Below are positions 27,876-37,299 of a stretch of 64,000 nucleotides of DNA, one piece after another. The translations under genes and the position numbers were made by a program. Numbering within the stretch: position 1 is the stretch's first letter; each line of letters starts with the position of its first letter. A model generated the notes under the pieces. The model was not told the origin of the DNA. It searched no databases and worked only from the letters and a program-made list of their open reading frames with translations. Origin of the DNA: Pedobacter sp. HDW13 (GTDB taxonomy: Bacteria; Bacteroidota; Bacteroidia; Sphingobacteriales; Sphingobacteriaceae). The stretch spans positions 6,200,001 to 6,264,000 of the forward strand of contig NZ_CP049868.1 in NCBI RefSeq assembly GCF_011303555.1, read 5' to 3'.

Positions 27876-29855
27876 CTAATTAACCAACACATTGATCTCT
27901 TTCAAAAGTTCCATTTTTTGACTTGGTAGTTTGGCATTTTCGTCCACGATCTTACCTTGCTTATCTACCAACATATAGCGGGGAATTCCACCAATTTGAA
28001 ACCTTCCGCTAAGTAGTGTAAATTCATCTTTACTCAACAAATAATGTTCACCAGTGATATTATTTTCTTTGATTGTTTTACTCCAGGATTCTTCAGAACA
28101 GTTCACACCAAGATATAGGAATACAACATCCAATCCATCCAATTCTTTCTTCAACTCATGGCTTGATGACATCTGGCCCATGCACGGACCACACCAGGGC
28201 GCCCAGAAGTCTACGTATACCACTTTACCTTTGTATTTTTCAACTAACTTCTCCAATAACTGTTCGGTGTTTGCTGCCATAGCAGACAACACATTGGTAG
28301 ATAAGGGAAAATCCTCACTATTTTTAGATACTTCACTTTGATTATGCCTGACAAGGACAGATACCAATGTAGCCGATCCAATTTCTGCTACTGCTTTGCT
28401 TAATTCCCTTGAAGAGAGCCCTCCTTTATCAGTTATTGTAGCAAATACTACCTGCGCTTTAAGAAGCTTACCCACGAAGCTTCTGGCAGTAATACCAAAC
28501 TCCTGGTTGAACCTGATAATGTTGTCTTCCTTCTGCTTATCAATTGCACTTTTTGCGCCAGCATACAAAGCCCTCACCAGCAGTTCATCTTTTATCCCTT
28601 CAATTTCCTGTTGAATAAAAATTGTATCCAGTCCTTTTGCGATAACGACCGCTTTGCGAGCTAATTCCTCTTGCCTTGGCGTTAACTGGTACCCGAGTGC
28701 TCTGGCTTTTACTATTACGGTTGCACTTGAAGGAGCAGTGATTTTATAGGACATGAGGTTGATCCCCCTACTTAATTCACGCAGTACGCTTATATAATTG
28801 GTCGTTATAACATTTATTTGCTCGTTTATTTTCAGCGTTTTTAGAAAGGCCAAATAATCCTTACTAAGGTATTTGCTTCCGTTAAGCCAACTATACCTCA
28901 GTAAATCATCAGCTATTTGGTAAGTGATAAATTGCTTGAAGTATTGCGAAAATTTCTTGCTCGAATGATGTAACTGGCTATACGTTAAAAGACTATTAAG
29001 CATTCTTTTTTGTTTCTGCAGCTGATATTTTTTATAGCTGTCCTGATCAAGCGTCCCTTGCTTATCTTTATTTACACCAGGCTCCATTAATTTCATTATC
29101 CTGGGATAAAAATTATTCATCTCGCTGTTCAAAAGAGCATCCTGTCCCATAAACAGTAAATCTTGCCTCCTACCGATAAAAGCCAAAAATTCCTCAAATG
29201 AGCCTGGTGCTTTTATCCCGGTATTGATAGCAATCATTTGCCGATGCCCCGGTACAGCGTAAAAACCTGCCAGCATATCACCATACTTAAGCATTACCTC
29301 CTGGGGATTATCCAACACGAAATTAAGTTCAAACCTCCCTAAACTGTCCACTTTAATAGGATACGACTGTTGCTCTTCATCTAACAAACCATTTATATTA
29401 AGTGAGATAAACTGATAACCAGATTTTTGACGGTCATAACCATTAAGCACCCCACTAAGATGGACAGAGCCAGGCTTGATCACTGGCAGTTGAAAACCTC
29501 TACGCTCGTAATTACCAAAATCGGGTTGTTCGTTATATTTTTTTGTGTATACTGCTTGAGATTGGAAATTGTTGCCGATCCTGATCGTATTTTGGTCAAT
29601 CAAAGTGATAAACAGTTCACGTTCCATCTTTTGGTAGCTCAGAACGAGTACAAGCTTATTTTTCTTTTGGCTCTTTAGCCTATAGTTCCAGAATTTACCC
29701 TCAGCAATGGCATAATTATCTGTAAAACAGAACTTCCATTCATTAGTTTTTGGAGATAACCAATTCGCAAATAGCTGCGCAGGGAGTATCGTTTTTGAAA
29801 ACGAAGTAAAACCCTGCAATACTAAAAACAGGCATATAAAAATTTTCTTAATCAT
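27876..29855 (-). CDS. large TlpA-type thioredoxin protein
   Basis: About 659 aa, start at 29855 (MIKKIFICLFLVLQGF) with signal peptide ending TSFSK. The N-terminal about 160 residues are beta-rich. Next is a DUF4369-like domain (SVHLSGVLNGYDRQKSGYQF, about 150-230), a long helical middle region, and a C-terminal TlpA domain from about 520. The active site is YVDFWAPWCGPCMGQMS (Cys555 and Cys558), with GIPRYMLVDKQG as the cis-proline loop. It is separate from the SusC locus and monocistronic. It is probably a periplasmic disulfide reductase; the partner is unknown. Confidence 0.88.
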   Translation of the reverse strand: MIKKIFICLFLVLQGFTSFSKTILPAQLFANWLSPKTNEWKFCFTDNYAIAEGKFWNYRLKSQKKNKLVLVLSYQKMERELFITLIDQNTIRIGNNFQSQAVYTKKYNEQPDFGNYERRGFQLPVIKPGSVHLSGVLNGYDRQKSGYQFISLNINGLLDEEQQSYPIKVDSLGRFELNFVLDNPQEVMLKYGDMLAGFYAVPGHRQMIAINTGIKAPGSFEEFLAFIGRRQDLLFMGQDALLNSEMNNFYPRIMKLMEPGVNKDKQGTLDQDSYKKYQLQKQKRMLNSLLTYSQLHHSSKKFSQYFKQFITYQIADDLLRYSWLNGSKYLSKDYLAFLKTLKINEQINVITTNYISVLRELSRGINLMSYKITAPSSATVIVKARALGYQLTPRQEELARKAVVIAKGLDTIFIQQEIEGIKDELLVRALYAGAKSAIDKQKEDNIIRFNQEFGITARSFVGKLLKAQVVFATITDKGGLSSRELSKAVAEIGSATLVSVLVRHNQSEVSKNSEDFPLSTNVLSAMAANTEQLLEKLVEKYKGKVVYVDFWAPWCGPCMGQMSSSHELKKELDGLDVVFLYLGVNCSEESWSKTIKENNITGEHYLLSKDEFTLLSGRFQIGGIPRYMLVDKQGKIVDENAKLPSQKMELLKEINVLVN

Positions 29856-30244
29856 AGAGCGTAATTTACACAGGATAAAAGAATAGCAGTGTATCAAATA
29901 ATCAGATTTAATATATCCGCGAAAGTTATATTTATCTGAATAACCCCTTACCCCTGCTACGTTATACTTTGATCTAAATTTAGCTATTCATCAAATTAAA
30001 AACAGGGGACTAAGTCGTAAAATGGAGGTGGTGAAATAGGATATTTTATAGGGCCTATTGACATAAAACTATAATAAGAAAATTTTATAGCGCATCTCTT
30101 ACATACTCTAAAGACTAAATAAGCAAACTTCCATTTACTGAACCTTGTTTCCTTCTTATAATAATAATATGTACCAACATGGTGTCTTCTACTAATGTAG
30201 CTAAACAACCCTTTTTAAGCAAAAAAAATTGTCGGTTAAGAGCT

Positions 30245-30290
30245 AAAAGTGACCACTTTGCTGAAAAAACAAGTGGCCACCTTTGCTAAT
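30245..30290. repeat. paired direct repeats resembling an IS21-type element end
   Basis: The units AAGTGACCACTTTGCTGAAA and AAGTGGCCACCTTTGCT are spaced about 23 bases apart. Tandem GTGGCCACTTT-type repeats are typical of the ends of IS21-family elements in Bacteroidota (from memory of the family). No transposase or second end is present nearby, so this would be a scar. The rest of 29898-30336 has no supported gene. Confidence 0.4.
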
Positions 30291-30336
30291 TTATAATCTT
30301 ATGGAAAAATGAATTTTATTCCCGAAGGCTTAAACA

Positions 30337-30879
30337 TTAGTATGCTGAAAGATCTGCAATACGGCTTGTTGTTGTGCCCTCGATGATCTTAACTACACTG
30401 CTTCCATCTATGTTGCAGGAATAGAGGCTTTCAACTGAAGCCATTGTTGGATTATAACTTGATGAGGGGCCTGCGGTAAAGAAAATTTTGGTGCCATTAG
30501 GAGAAAGTTTAGGTGATGGGTTTTCAGCGAAAACAATACCACTAGGTAGGGAAACATTGATTTTTGTTTGTGCACTACCGTCATAATTGGCTGTCCATAT
30601 TTCAGCGCCTTTATAAGTCCCGCCAGCATCGTAGGTTATTCTGGAGTAAATTAATTTGTTTAATTGGGTTGTACCTGCATTGGCTGAGAGTGTTCCGTTC
30701 TGGCTTACACTTAGGCCGCTTCCGACAATGATTCCACCCATTGTGGATGTTGTTGCTGGTGGCAAAACGTAGTTACCTGAGTTTTGGGCGTTTACTTCTT
30801 TTTTACAACTAACTTGAAATAAGAGAATAGATAGCGAGAGCGTTGCTAGGGCGATTGACCCCATAAATATTTTTTTCAT
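30337..30879 (-). CDS. PD40/TolB-like beta-propeller lipoprotein, short
   Basis: A 180 aa lipoprotein: signal peptide with lipobox LLFQVSCKK, then a Gly/Ser/Thr-rich spacer, then WD40-like PD40 repeat segments (AEIWTANYDGSAQTKIN, SPKLSPNGTKIFFTAG, YSCNIDGSSVVKI). Full PD40 propellers need six or seven blades and about 300 aa. This protein has about two, so it is truncated or a fragment. It ends RIADLSAY-stop with no continuation seen in another frame. It was perhaps cut by the event that left the IS-like repeats 50-90 bases downstream. Confidence 0.6.
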   Translation of the reverse strand: MKKIFMGSIALATLSLSILLFQVSCKKEVNAQNSGNYVLPPATTSTMGGIIVGSGLSVSQNGTLSANAGTTQLNKLIYSRITYDAGGTYKGAEIWTANYDGSAQTKINVSLPSGIVFAENPSPKLSPNGTKIFFTAGPSSSYNPTMASVESLYSCNIDGSSVVKIIEGTTTSRIADLSAY

Positions 30880-31266
30880 TGAAAACGTTTGTTGCCTACT
30901 CTTTCAAAATGCAGTTTTCGGCGGTTCCTGATAGATTGATTAATTAAAATCTACGTGCTAAAGATGCAAAATTTTAGCATATTCAGTGATGTAAAACCAT
31001 GCTTTTAATTTTTTCGATCAACAGTTTTTGCGAAAAGACAGGAATAAGATGCACCCGGCAAGGTGAAGAATTTAAAGGTTTTAACGGAGGCTAAATCCTT
31101 CCCATGAACACCACGCCTATACTTTCTGGCCTTTAAAATATTGGAATTTTTCTATTCGAGATCTAGTAATAGGTAATCCAACATTTTATTATATTCGCTA
31201 TTCCTATCCGTCACCGGGTAGGGAATTTATAATTTAATTTATCTTATAGCGCTTCAATCCTATTTT

Positions 31267-31548
31267 ATGTCACGCCCTTATTCAATAACGATCGTCAACA
31301 ACTCGACTGCAAATGATAACTTCTGCATCTTTCAGCAGGTGCCGGACAATCAGGATGGTATGACCATGCCGCTGGCCTGGTTTGCTAGGCGGATTTCTAC
31401 GGGATCGCGTGTAACTTTTCACTGGCAAAACCAATATGAATTCGTTTGGTCTAAGACAGGTGTTAGCCCGGGCGATGTATTTGATGCGGAGCGGACGATC
31501 AGTGCAAATCCGCAAAGACACTTAGCACTACTAATTAAGAATACTTAA
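31267..31548 (+). CDS. RhiA-like small protein
   Basis: A 93 aa protein resembling the N-terminal half of the RhiA family: ITIVNNSTANDNFCIFQQVP, then LAWFARRI, FHWQNQYEFVWSKTG and a SPGDVFDAERT block. RhiA proteins are secreted or quorum-regulated proteins of unclear function in rhizobia, usually about twice this length. Either a short family member or a truncated copy. No signal peptide. Starts at an ATG with no close neighbour on its strand. Confidence 0.55.
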   Translation: MSRPYSITIVNNSTANDNFCIFQQVPDNQDGMTMPLAWFARRISTGSRVTFHWQNQYEFVWSKTGVSPGDVFDAERTISANPQRHLALLIKNT

Positions 31549-32261
31549 ATTGTGTATCAGTTTTTCTGACATGGGTCAATAAAATCAAATACAGACCAAA
31601 TTACCTAACCTTAACACAGTGTTAACCACAAGAAAGAGAATTGTTTCTAAAGCGCTTAAGAAAACTGAAGCTTATCCAAAAGCCATTCATCATCCTTTTT
31701 TGTCTTCTCCTCACTTCATTGTTTAGCAGCAGTAGTTGGATTATTTGCCGATACAGAAAATAAAAAACATTGAATATCAGTTAATTACAGACTAAAATAA
31801 CAAATCAGATACAAAAGATAAGATAACGATTAACTCATTGATAATCAATATGTTTATAACTTTTATTTTTTCATCCTTCACAAAAAGATAAAACCAATTG
31901 AAAATCAACTCTTTGTAGCCTCAAAAGCTTCAAGACAGAAACAGTCTATTATATGGATCTATTTCAAATAATAAGTAGCATCACTTTCCGATTGATTCAT
32001 TAAACAAGGGAAGCCCGAGGCTGGCAGTCTGTTTAACCGGTTTGTACTTATTTACCTGCAGTTTAAGATTATCAAAGGTCTTGATTCATATTTCAGTCAA
32101 ACTGCATGCGAATATGATTGCCGGGCGGTTGCCTAAAATGTTCCTTTCCCTCTGAACAAAAACAGGGCTCGACCACAGATTTCCTTCTTACTGGATGAAA
32201 CAAAATTCATCCAGTCCAAGTTTACATACGACCTATCTCTTCAGATCAACAATGGATCTTG
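31549..32261. other. non-coding gap
   Basis: About 710 AT-rich bases. No supported gene in any frame, no tRNA and no repeat recognised. Confidence 0.45.
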
Positions 32262-32297
32262 AAAAAAAGGAAAAGCATTGTTGCTTTTCCTTTTTTT
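32262..32297. terminator. strong bidirectional Rho-independent terminator
   Basis: A perfect 16-bp stem: AAAAAAAGGAAAAGCA (32262-32277), loop TTGT, TGCTTTTCCTTTTTTT (32282-32297). It carries A and T tracts on both sides, so it works in both directions. It lies 118 bases downstream of the minus-strand barrel gene that ends at 32415. Confidence 0.85.
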
Positions 32298-32414
32298 ATT
32301 GAACTGAGCCACTCATCATTCCACATATCTGGATTCGTGGCTGACAGCTTTCATCGATGGATGAAGCTGCAGATCCCAAATCAATCTGCAAAGGGATAGC
32401 TGGCCGCTGGAGAG

Positions 32415-34132
32415 CTATGGCTTACGCTTGAGCAGTGGGAAGTTATACCCCAGACTGATGAAGACATCTCCTTTGAGCACTTTCTTGGTGGACAGCGCGG
32501 TTTCATTATTGTTCACCACCTTAAAGGAATTATCCGTGTTGTAGTAACGGTCACTGAGTTCCTCTATCCTTCCTGCAGTGTACCCTACGGTAAGTGCAAG
32601 GCGGTTCACTCGACCAGCAAGAAAGCTAAGCCCACCAAAATAGCGCACCTGCGGCTTATCCATCAGGGTAAGTCCAGCGCCGATACTGGCAGCAATGTTG
32701 AAAGCCGTTCCCCATCTCCAGTAAAAGTGTACCATGGTCGAAAAGCCGACCTGTCCGTTGGAGCCCTTTTCCCTAAGGATCGACTTGGACCTGGAAAGCA
32801 CGGTATCGGCGCCTTTGATGGTCTTGCCCATCACGCTGTCCGAATTAAGGGAATATACAGGCTGACTCAGCTTGGTATAAAAAAGGCCCGGGCTGACGTC
32901 TACCTTAAACCCGCCATGTACCGGAAAGGTAAAGCGCTGAAGGGTGTCGAGCTTGAGCCCGGTCAACCGACCAGGACGAGAGCGGATATCGATGAGATAA
33001 CTGAGCTCATCAAAGTTCTGCACCTGCCCCATGGAAACCCAATGCTCGGGCACCTCGTAGGCTTTTACCATACGGTAATTGGTCACGAGTTTTTTCACAT
33101 ATACGGTATCGGCCGGCTCAAAGACCATGGATACATAATCCTCAATATCCCCGTTGTAGCCGATGTCCGCGGTCTTTAACATGCCGTTTATATTGGTCAG
33201 CAGTCTGGCCTTATCTTTCCGGAAGCTTTCAGGCATGATGACATCCAGGGAGCGGTAGTGGTCCAAGAACTTGATCATCGCCGAATTAGCTTCCTGGAGA
33301 TAGCCCAGTGCCTTGTTCTTTCTATTTTTTATTTTTGGGTTTTCATCATCTTTCTCTGCCGCGCTGCTTAGGGAACGTACCGAGCCCAGCAGTTTGACCG
33401 GGTTCAAGAACAGATCTTCGAGCATCGAATCCGGACTGTCGTTATGGTCCTTGTACTCATAAGAAATCTTGACGGTATATTTAAAGGGATTGGGTACGGG
33501 AGCAAGCTGAAAATAAAACTGGTCGCCAACGTGGAGATAGGCCTTTTCATCATTTGTCTTCAGAACCCCGGTTGCAGGATCCCAGAGATACCGGACCTCC
33601 TTTTGGATTTTTTTTGAAATGTCGCTGCTAGTCAAACCATTACTGGTATTGTAACTGAGATTTTTGAGTACCTGAACTTTGCTGTCATCAACTTTCTCAG
33701 GGAAGACTGCATCTGCCTTAGCATTTGCAGCAGGCGCCGGGGGAGCTGCGCCCCCTTGTTGACCTTAAAAGTAAATTTGAGGTCCTTGCCTAGATAAAGC
33801 GCGAACTCTTTGGTATCCAATCCCTTTAACACGGCCTTTGGAATACTGATCTTCAGTTGCGCCTTATCAGCAGCATTCACTTCTGGCTTGATCATTTCGC
33901 TTTCCAATGTCGGAGTTTTTGCCGTCTTGGTGAGATAAAGGGTTTTTAATGCTTCCGCTGCCTCTTTTTCGTCCTTGAACTGCAGAACGATCAGGTAATC
34001 GGTGTCTTCTTTAAACGTATATTCCACCTTATCGAGTTTGAGCTCCGGACTTTTGAGGGTAAGCAATACTTCCTGGGCAGAGACCGAGTAAAAACCTGCC
34101 AGCATGAGCAGGGAGAGTATAAAGGTTTTCAT
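32415..34132 (-). pseudogene. secreted protein with C-terminal barrel-like region, split by a frameshift
   Basis: Frame 1 (33632-34132) opens with a signal peptide (MKTFILSLLMLAGFYSVSAQ) and a beta-rich domain. After KVNKGAQLP it turns into an unnatural Arg/Gln-rich tail. Adding one base in the C run at 33751-33755 gives NKGGAAPPAPAANAKADAV, then SYNTSNGLTSSDISKK, which reads straight into frame 2 (32415-33635). The joined protein is about 572 aa. The second part has alternating aromatic strands towards the end (STMVHFYWRWGTAF, LALTVGYTAGRIEE, DVFISLGYNFPLL), like a small outer-membrane barrel. Function unknown. It is 5 bases downstream of the membrane-anchored protease gene, so they form an operon. 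Confidence 0.75.
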
Positions 34133-34137
34133 AGTTT

Positions 34138-35697
34138 TTAGAGGGTTATGGTGAGGTTGTTTTTGATGGATTGGAAAGGCACAACATAGGACAGCTCGGT
34201 ATCGCCGGCGGAGAGAATGCCAACCACCTCTCCCTTTGGAGTGAGCACCGGTGCACCGGAATCACCTGGCTGGCAACCGGCCTCGACGACAATGAGGTCG
34301 TTGAACTGATAGGTAAAAGCATAGCCCGGACCGACGATGCGCACTTCGGTGCGCTTTGCAATCTCTTTCACCTTGCCGGTGATGCGGCCACTCACGCACC
34401 CAAAGATTTCGACTTCCAAACCTTTTTTTATCTGATCATCGGGAAGTTCTGCGGTAACCTTGCGCTGGCCCAGGCCGTTGTAAAAAAAACTTGAGTTGTC
34501 CAGACTGCCCTGTGTGATGACCGACAGCGCAGCATCTACATAACGGGAGAGCCTTCCCTCCACGGCAAATCCGGTCAGTACGGGCGAGGGTGATTTACCC
34601 TGTAAACTGCGATATTCTTTGGATGGAATGGTGACCATGGTCTGCAGTTGGTGGAGCGGGGTCTGGAACTGATTATCGGCCAGAACCGGATTCAGGTTCC
34701 CAATAGCAATGGGGTAATATACATGGCAGCAGGATAACATAAATTCGTCGTTTCCACGCTTAACCTTTAGTCCGACGCTCCCAAAATCTTTCGCCTGCTG
34801 ATCCAGGGAGACATTGGTGCCGATCAGGCTGATGGCATAGTTGTCGCCGGGATGCTGGATCTGCATAGTCCTGGGCTGGTTGATCTGGATCACGTCAGTG
34901 GGAATGGAAAGGCCTTTATAGCTGATCTCTGGTGGGATGGATTTGCTGCCTGCAAGTTGGACAGCTGTTTTTTTGTCGCTGACCTTAAATATGATGGCTT
35001 TTTGCGGTTGTGGACTTCCATCAGTGACTTTTAGTCCCGAGCTGCAGCCAACAATGTTGGGGTATTGGGCCTTCCAGTTGTCGTAGTTTTCCTCAATGGC
35101 GTTGTCGATGAGCGAATCTTGCTGAGTGGTTTCCAGGCCTGAAAACTGCTTTTCTATTTTTTGGATGCCCTCGGTAGTGAGCATGCTTTTGTAGTTTTTG
35201 ATCTGCAGCACCAGATCGATCAGGTCGTGCCAGAACTTGGAGCCGAAACTCAGAAAGATCCCGGTGAGCAAACAGCCTGCCAGGGTATATAAGGCGACAA
35301 GAATGCCTGTAAGGTCGCGCTCACCCAGAAATTCACGGACTTCGGCGGTATCTTCTTTGTACTTGATCCAGCCCAGGTGACTGACCGGGTCATTGGAGAT
35401 GTAGCGGAACAGGCAGAATAGATCCGCTCGGAAGCTCAGCGCAATGAGAAAACCGATGAAGAGGTTGATTTTAAGGATACGGTATTCCCGCTCTTTTTCC
35501 CTCGCGGCATCGAATGTCCTGACCTTGGTATTGTTGAAGGTGAAGGGCTTGAGCAGAAAGCCCAGCTTGGTACCCTGCAGGACAAGCCGGCTATCGGAAA
35601 GCTTTAGCTTTAGAAAATTGGCGACCCGTTCTGAGACCTGGCTCAGGATGAAAAGGATGATGAGTAATCCATAGATTTTTTCCATAAAGATGCGCAT
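34138..35697 (-). CDS. membrane-anchored trypsin-like serine protease
   Basis: A 519 aa protein. The N-terminal third has hydrophobic segments at about 6-22, 77-98 and 129-151, then a soluble chymotrypsin-fold domain from about 225. The catalytic triad is visible as His325 in LSCCHVYYP, Asp388 in YVDAALSVI and Ser480 in CQPGDSGAPVL. The order and the GDSGAPV motif leave little doubt about the fold. Three membrane segments ahead of a trypsin-like domain is unusual. It is first in a two-gene operon with a secreted barrel-like protein 5 bases downstream, possibly its substrate or partner (inference). An ATG four codons in (35685) is an alternative start. Confidence 0.82.
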   Translation of the reverse strand: MRIFMEKIYGLLIILFILSQVSERVANFLKLKLSDSRLVLQGTKLGFLLKPFTFNNTKVRTFDAAREKEREYRILKINLFIGFLIALSFRADLFCLFRYISNDPVSHLGWIKYKEDTAEVREFLGERDLTGILVALYTLAGCLLTGIFLSFGSKFWHDLIDLVLQIKNYKSMLTTEGIQKIEKQFSGLETTQQDSLIDNAIEENYDNWKAQYPNIVGCSSGLKVTDGSPQPQKAIIFKVSDKKTAVQLAGSKSIPPEISYKGLSIPTDVIQINQPRTMQIQHPGDNYAISLIGTNVSLDQQAKDFGSVGLKVKRGNDEFMLSCCHVYYPIAIGNLNPVLADNQFQTPLHQLQTMVTIPSKEYRSLQGKSPSPVLTGFAVEGRLSRYVDAALSVITQGSLDNSSFFYNGLGQRKVTAELPDDQIKKGLEVEIFGCVSGRITGKVKEIAKRTEVRIVGPGYAFTYQFNDLIVVEAGCQPGDSGAPVLTPKGEVVGILSAGDTELSYVVPFQSIKNNLTITL

Positions 35698-36265
35698 TAG
35701 ATGGTGGATACCTGAAGCGGGAATAACAGGGATGGTGCGGTATTGACGAAAGGTTTGAGATCGCTATTCTTCAGGCACTAAATATGATCTAAGATACTAA
35801 TATTTTGACACTTAGATATTCTTTATAAGAATACTCCATTTTTTATTGTTGATAAATGTCTTGATTTCGGCACATTTTCATGCGATCTCCAATCTATTTG
35901 GGAAGTAAAATTTGTTATGCGGATAAAAAACATTTTCAATTTATGTGAGCATCGCGATGATGAGACGATTTGGAAAGGAATGGAGATGATAAAACAAAAT
36001 CGACAAAAGTTCACCAATGCTCCGGAATTAAAGCAAAATTACTCGTGTTTTGAAGATAAACCCCTCAGCTAGGGAGGCGCTACGCCGGCTGAAAATCCAG
36101 GCCGAGCAATTTGGAAACGATCGCCGAGAGCCCGCTGATCTTTCCTTTTCTGATGCTTGCCCTTGCGTCAATAAATCCGGAATATATCAATGGATTGTTC
36201 CTGCCATCTTGCAGCTGGTGTTGTTGGCAAGAACCGTATACTGGGGCTTCAGAGCGCGACTTGTT
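35698..36265. other. non-coding gap at the left border of the defence region
   Basis: About 570 bases. The left half is AT-rich. The part from about 36055 to 36260 is GC-richer than its surroundings (GGGAGGCGCTACGCCGGCTG near 36071) and has no supported gene, which suggests foreign or decayed DNA. No att-like direct repeat or tRNA was recognised. Confidence 0.4.
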
Positions 36266-37156
36266 TTAATCGTTCATTTTTGAAATCTGATCCCTGTAAA
36301 GACTTGAAAAGTATTCATTATTTTCAACAATAATGATTTTTAATGCCGCATCTAGGAAATGTAAAACCTGAAAAATGCACTTTCTATACATTGCTAAATC
36401 AAGATCTATGCTCGTCAGGATAAATTCATGCGTTTTGGGACTGTAGTGCTGGTATTGGCTAAAATACTTGAAAAGTTCTTCTAATGCCAAACCAACAGGA
36501 CCATGTCCAAATTGTTCTAAATGTTTAATTTTTCGGGATTCACTCATAAATGGCCCCTTGACATCCTGGAGCGCATTCCGAAAATCTTCATGAGAGGAAC
36601 TTCGTATCTCCAGCGATGTTTTTACTTTTCCGTTAGAATAAATCTCGGGGTTAGCCGACATCAATTCTTCGAGGAACTCTTCTTCTGCCGGTGGTTCCAT
36701 TCCGAGCATTTCGTGTATAAACTTATCATGTCCGATCTGAGCGTCTATACCCTTTATGGCACTCAATAAAAACTCTTTGTGGAGAATGATCAATTCATTC
36801 CCGAGAGAAACCTGATCTGCATCATTGTTCAACAGAAAAGTAGCCAGGTAGAAAAAATTGAGTACATCATCTACAACACTTCTATAAATCAAATTTACAC
36901 CGGTTTTGAAGCGATAGTCTCCATATAATTTGGGCAGAAGATCGTTAACAGCTTCCAAATTCAATCTTATTTTTGTAGCCAACTGTATAAAACAATCTGC
37001 GTTCGTCCTTTGTATCTGACCATTGGTAGCCAAAAGATACTCTTTTAAAAAATCTAGTATTAAATTCTGATCTTTGATCAAACCTGTTATTTCACCACTA
37101 AAATATGTTATACTATCTTTTTCAAAGTGTTCTAAATTATATCCCATAACATTCAA
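36266..37156 (-). CDS. hypothetical helical protein
   Basis: A 296 aa, almost entirely helical, soluble protein with no recognised motif. The segment GVNLIYRSVVDDVLNFFYLA with an Arg in a helix resembles DUF5677-like proteins seen in defence islands, but the match is weak. There is no signal peptide. Lies 143 bases downstream of the nuclease-STAND gene on the same strand and may share its transcript. Function unknown. Confidence 0.7.
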   Translation of the reverse strand: MNVMGYNLEHFEKDSITYFSGEITGLIKDQNLILDFLKEYLLATNGQIQRTNADCFIQLATKIRLNLEAVNDLLPKLYGDYRFKTGVNLIYRSVVDDVLNFFYLATFLLNNDADQVSLGNELIILHKEFLLSAIKGIDAQIGHDKFIHEMLGMEPPAEEEFLEELMSANPEIYSNGKVKTSLEIRSSSHEDFRNALQDVKGPFMSESRKIKHLEQFGHGPVGLALEELFKYFSQYQHYSPKTHEFILTSIDLDLAMYRKCIFQVLHFLDAALKIIIVENNEYFSSLYRDQISKMND

Positions 37157-37299
37157 TCGTTATTTATTTTATAGTTTCTAATCTTTCTTTTTCACCATCA
37201 ACATCTTTTGTTTCAACCCGTTTTATCTGTTGGCTGAAAGCAAAAATAAATTTAACTTAGTGCAAACCCTCATTCCTCGGCCCACTTGCAGGTCTAGGT

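Noticed and set aside
36050..36283. 77-codon plus-strand frame in GC-richer DNA
   Set aside because: Overlaps the end of the 36266 gene and has no recognisable domain; more likely decayed DNA.
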